Below, piece after piece: positions 61,870 through 64,000 of a stretch of 64,000 nt of DNA. A program made the position numbers and the translations under genes. The DNA is from CAVPUA01 sp963708805 (GTDB lineage: Bacteria; Actinomycetota; Actinomycetes; Mycobacteriales; Jatrophihabitantaceae): contig CAVPUA010000003.1 in assembly GCA_963708805.1 (NCBI GenBank), positions 2,728,001 to 2,792,000 on the forward strand, written 5' to 3'. The notes under the pieces are model-generated. The model made no database searches. It was given only the letters and a program-made list of their open reading frames with translations, and was not told where the DNA came from. Numbering within the stretch: the first letter of the stretch is position 1; each line of letters opens with the position of its first letter.

Positions 61870-63366
61870 ATGGACGGATGGAGAACTCCGGTACGGCTGC
61901 CGCTCGCCGTCCGCAGCACATCCGTGCTCGCCTGGACCGGCTTCGCCGGGGCGGTGCTGATGGCGGTCAGCTCGTACTGGGTCGGCGCGATCCCGGTCTG
62001 GTTTCGTACCGAGCACGTCCCGGTCGTCGTCGCTGATACCCGATCGGGTCGCCCGGGCCGCGGGTCGCTCTCTACGCTCGGACTGATCATGCTGTCGGTG
62101 GCCTGGCTGGCCCTCGGGCGGCTGCTCCTCGACGGCCGAGCTCGAGTGGCGCACCGTACGTGCGATCGGCCTGTGGTGGATGGCTGCCGTTGATCGTCGC
62201 GGCCCCGCTGTTCAGCCGCGACCTGTGGGCGTACGCGGCTCAGGGTCACCTGGTGTTGCAGGGGCTCGAACCCGTACACGCTCGGGCCGTCCGCGCTGCC
62301 CGGGCGTGTTCGTCGAGCGAGGTCAGCGAGCGATGGGTTTCGACGCCGGCGCCCTACGGCCCGCTCTGGCTGCTGCTGGGCAAGATCATCGCGGCCGTGC
62401 TCGGCAATCACGTCACGGCCACCGTCTACGTCCTGCGGCTGCTCACCGTGATCGGCCTGCTGCTCGCTCGGCTGGAGCGTGCCCCGGTCTGGCCGGCCCG
62501 GGCCGGCGGCCGGGCCGACCTCGGGCTGTGGCTCACCGTGGCCAATCCTCTGTTCCTGCTGCTCGGTGTCGGCGGCGGCCACAACGACGTGCTGATGGTC
62601 GGTCTGATGGTGCTCGGACTGGTCGTCGGCCACGAACCGCGGACCGATGTGGCGGACGCTCGGCCTGGGACTGGTCGCGATCACCGCGGCCGCCGCGATC
62701 AAGTCGCCGGCCGTCATCGCCGCCGTCGTTCGCGGTACCGCTGTGGCTCAGCGTACTCCGACCCCGCCGCCACGGTGGCGTACACCCCGCGGCGTCGCCC
62801 TGGTGTGCGCCGCCGGCGCGGTGTTCGCCGCGGCCGTGTTCGTCGTGATCACGGCTGTCAGCGGCGTCGGCTTCGGCTGGATCAAGTCAGGTCAACAACG
62901 CCGCCCCGATCGTCACCTGGATGTCGGTGCCGACCTCGCTGGCCATGCTGTCGAAGCTCGCCCAGGGCACTGTCCGTGGCATCGACCGAGCTCGACGCCC
63001 GGATGCGCGAGTTCCGCACCGGCGGCACGATCGTGACGCTCGTCGTGCTGGCCTTCCTGTGGTTCCGCTCGTTTCGCCAGGCGCCCTGGCTGGCCCTGTG
63101 TCTCGCGCTGCTCGTCGTCGTGTTGTTCGGACCGACCGTCCAGCCGTGGTACTTCTGCTGGGCGCTCGTGGTCGCCGCCGCGTTCCTGGTCGACGCCCGC
63201 TGGCTGACGTTCATCGGCGGGCTTCTCGATCGCCTGCGTGGCGATGATCCGGCCGAACGGCACCGGCTTCCAGATGAAGCCGGTGGTGATCGGTGTTCCT
63301 CGCCGCCGGCTTCGGGCTGGCCTGGTTGATCATGTACCGGCGCCGCGAGGACGGCCGTCCGCGTGA
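61870..63366 (+). CDS. Polyprenol-phosphate-mannose-dependent alpha-1,6-mannosyltransferase (MptA/MptB family)
   Basis: GT87/GT-C-type membrane glycosyltransferase with about twelve helices, likely working outside the membrane on lipomannan or a similar glycolipid. Segments include SVLAWTGFAGAVLMAVSSYW, APLFSRDLWAYAAQGHLVLQ (the conserved aspartate region in the first external loop), APYGPLWLLLGKIIAAVLGN and WLTVANPLFLLLGVGGGHND. The last helices read VLFGPTVQPWYFCWALVVAA. The start ATG 61870 is tentative because frames break around it. Other breaks lie near 62140, 62275, 62480, 62640, 62735, 62885, 62980 and 63235. The stop TGA 63366 overlaps the crtB GTG. It is unusual to find it inside a carotenoid gene set. 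Confidence 0.8.
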
Positions 63367-64000
63367 GCGAACTGGACGCGGCCGGAATCAGCGATCCCGC
63401 GCTGCGCACGGGCTACCGGCGCTGCCGCCGGCTCAACGCCGCGCACGGCAAGAGCTACTTCCTGGCCACCCTGCTGCTGCCGCCGGCCAAGCGCCCGTAC
63501 GTGCACGCGCTGTACGGCTTCGCCCGCTACGCCGACGACCTGGTCGACATCGGCGCGCCCGACGCGACGGCCTTTCGCGACTGGAGCCAGCAGGTGCTCG
63601 ACGAGCTCGACTGGGGGGCGTCGTCCGATCCGATCATCCGGGCGCTGATCGACACCATCGCGCCACTGGAACATCCCGCTGCCACTACTTCGCCGAGTTC
63701 CTGGAGTCGATGCGGATGGACCTGACCGTCGACGAGTACGAGACCTACGACGACCTGGCGCGCTACATGTGGGGCTCGGCCGCGGTCATCGGCCTGCAGA
63801 TGCTGCCCATCCTCGGCCGGGCGGACGACGTCGATCGCGCTGGGACGAGCTCGAGCCGTACGCGATCGACCTCGGCATCGCCTTCCAGCTGACCAACTTC
63901 ATCCGCGACGTCGGCGAGGACCTGCGACCGCGGACGGATCTATCTGCCCCAGGAGTCGCTGCGCGAGCATACGGCGTCGACGTCGGCGGCTGCGGCGGCA
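63363..64000 (+). CDS. crtB: Phytoene synthase CrtB (C-terminus beyond window)
   Basis: Trans-isoprenyl diphosphate synthase joining two geranylgeranyl diphosphates. From GTG 63363: RTGYRRCRRLNAAHGKSYFL, then the first Asp-rich region in YGFARYADDLVDIG. In shifted frames HYFAEFLESMRMDLTVDEYE and YMWGSAAVIGLQMLPILG follow. The second Asp-rich motif is DLGIAFQLTNFIRDVGEDL, then IYLPQESLREH at the window edge. Breaks lie near 63675, 63840 and 63930. Together with crtI it gives the first two committed carotenoid steps. No geranylgeranyl diphosphate synthase gene is in the window; it may lie just beyond. Confidence 0.9.

Overview
The window is very GC-rich, uses GTG/TTG starts freely, and carries a division and cell-wall (dcw) cluster with Wag31/DivIVA, SepF and YggT, an actinobacterial ileS T-box, a TCGAAC-N4-GTTCGA LexA box and an MptB-type mannosyltransferase. 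Together these point to a member of the Actinomycetota. I do not assign a genus. From memory, gene order resembles the Mycobacterium wag31-to-metF region joined to a dnaE1/lspA/ileS neighbourhood.

Layout. 1-4.2 kb: end of a membrane protein gene and dnaE1. 4.3-8.7 kb: TetR regulator and sugar-lactone oxidase, facing a PLP aldolase/racemase-like gene and an MFS transporter across an intergenic region rich in inverted repeats. 8.7-11.5 kb: L,D-transpeptidase and trehalose synthesis (otsB, otsA). 11.5-17.7 kb: rluD, lspA, a DksA-like protein with a histone-H1-like arm, and ileS behind a T-box. 17.8-19.3 kb: small envelope proteins. 19.3-37.1 kb: a long leftward block, mraZ-rsmH-ftsL-ftsI-murE-murF-mraY-(orf85)-ftsW-murG-murC-ftsQ-ftsZ-yggS-sepF-yggT-wag31. 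Neither murD nor pgeF is present. Four 10-bp-spaced MraZ boxes lie in front of mraZ. 37.3-42 kb: moxR-DUF58-transglutaminase operon. 42-45.1 kb: DUF3040 gene, then a HEPN-methyltransferase-dinB set behind a perfect LexA box. 45.2-57.1 kb: sulfur and siroheme metabolism (cysG; YczE-like and TSUP membrane proteins; a molybdopterin oxidoreductase; cysC-cysD-cysN; sir; a zinc-ribbon protein; cysH; a YbaK-like deacylase). cysCDN and sir diverge from a region with two oppositely oriented leader peptides of the HVDL-x-RVT-x-SAC type around a 29-bp palindrome. 57.2-64 kb: GNAT, metF, ABC-F ATPase, then a crtI-mptB-crtB set cut by the window end.

How the genes work together. The dcw block supplies peptidoglycan precursors (MurE, MurF, MraY, MurG, MurC), the divisome (FtsW, FtsI, FtsL, FtsQ, FtsZ, SepF) and polar growth (Wag31). 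Most neighbours overlap by 4 bases, so they are probably translationally coupled. CysG makes siroheme for Sir. CysCDN activates sulfate, CysH reduces it to sulfite, and Sir reduces sulfite to sulfide. MetF feeds methionine synthesis downstream.

Sequence quality. Many genes, including essential ones (dnaE1, murE, murC, ftsQ, ftsZ, sepF), are broken by single-base shifts. Almost all of those I resolved are one inserted base, often in a short G or C run, and they cluster in patches while other long stretches are clean. Removing them restores family motifs and whole-codon lengths. I therefore read these genes as functional and the shifts as probable assembly error, and annotate full spans as sequenced.
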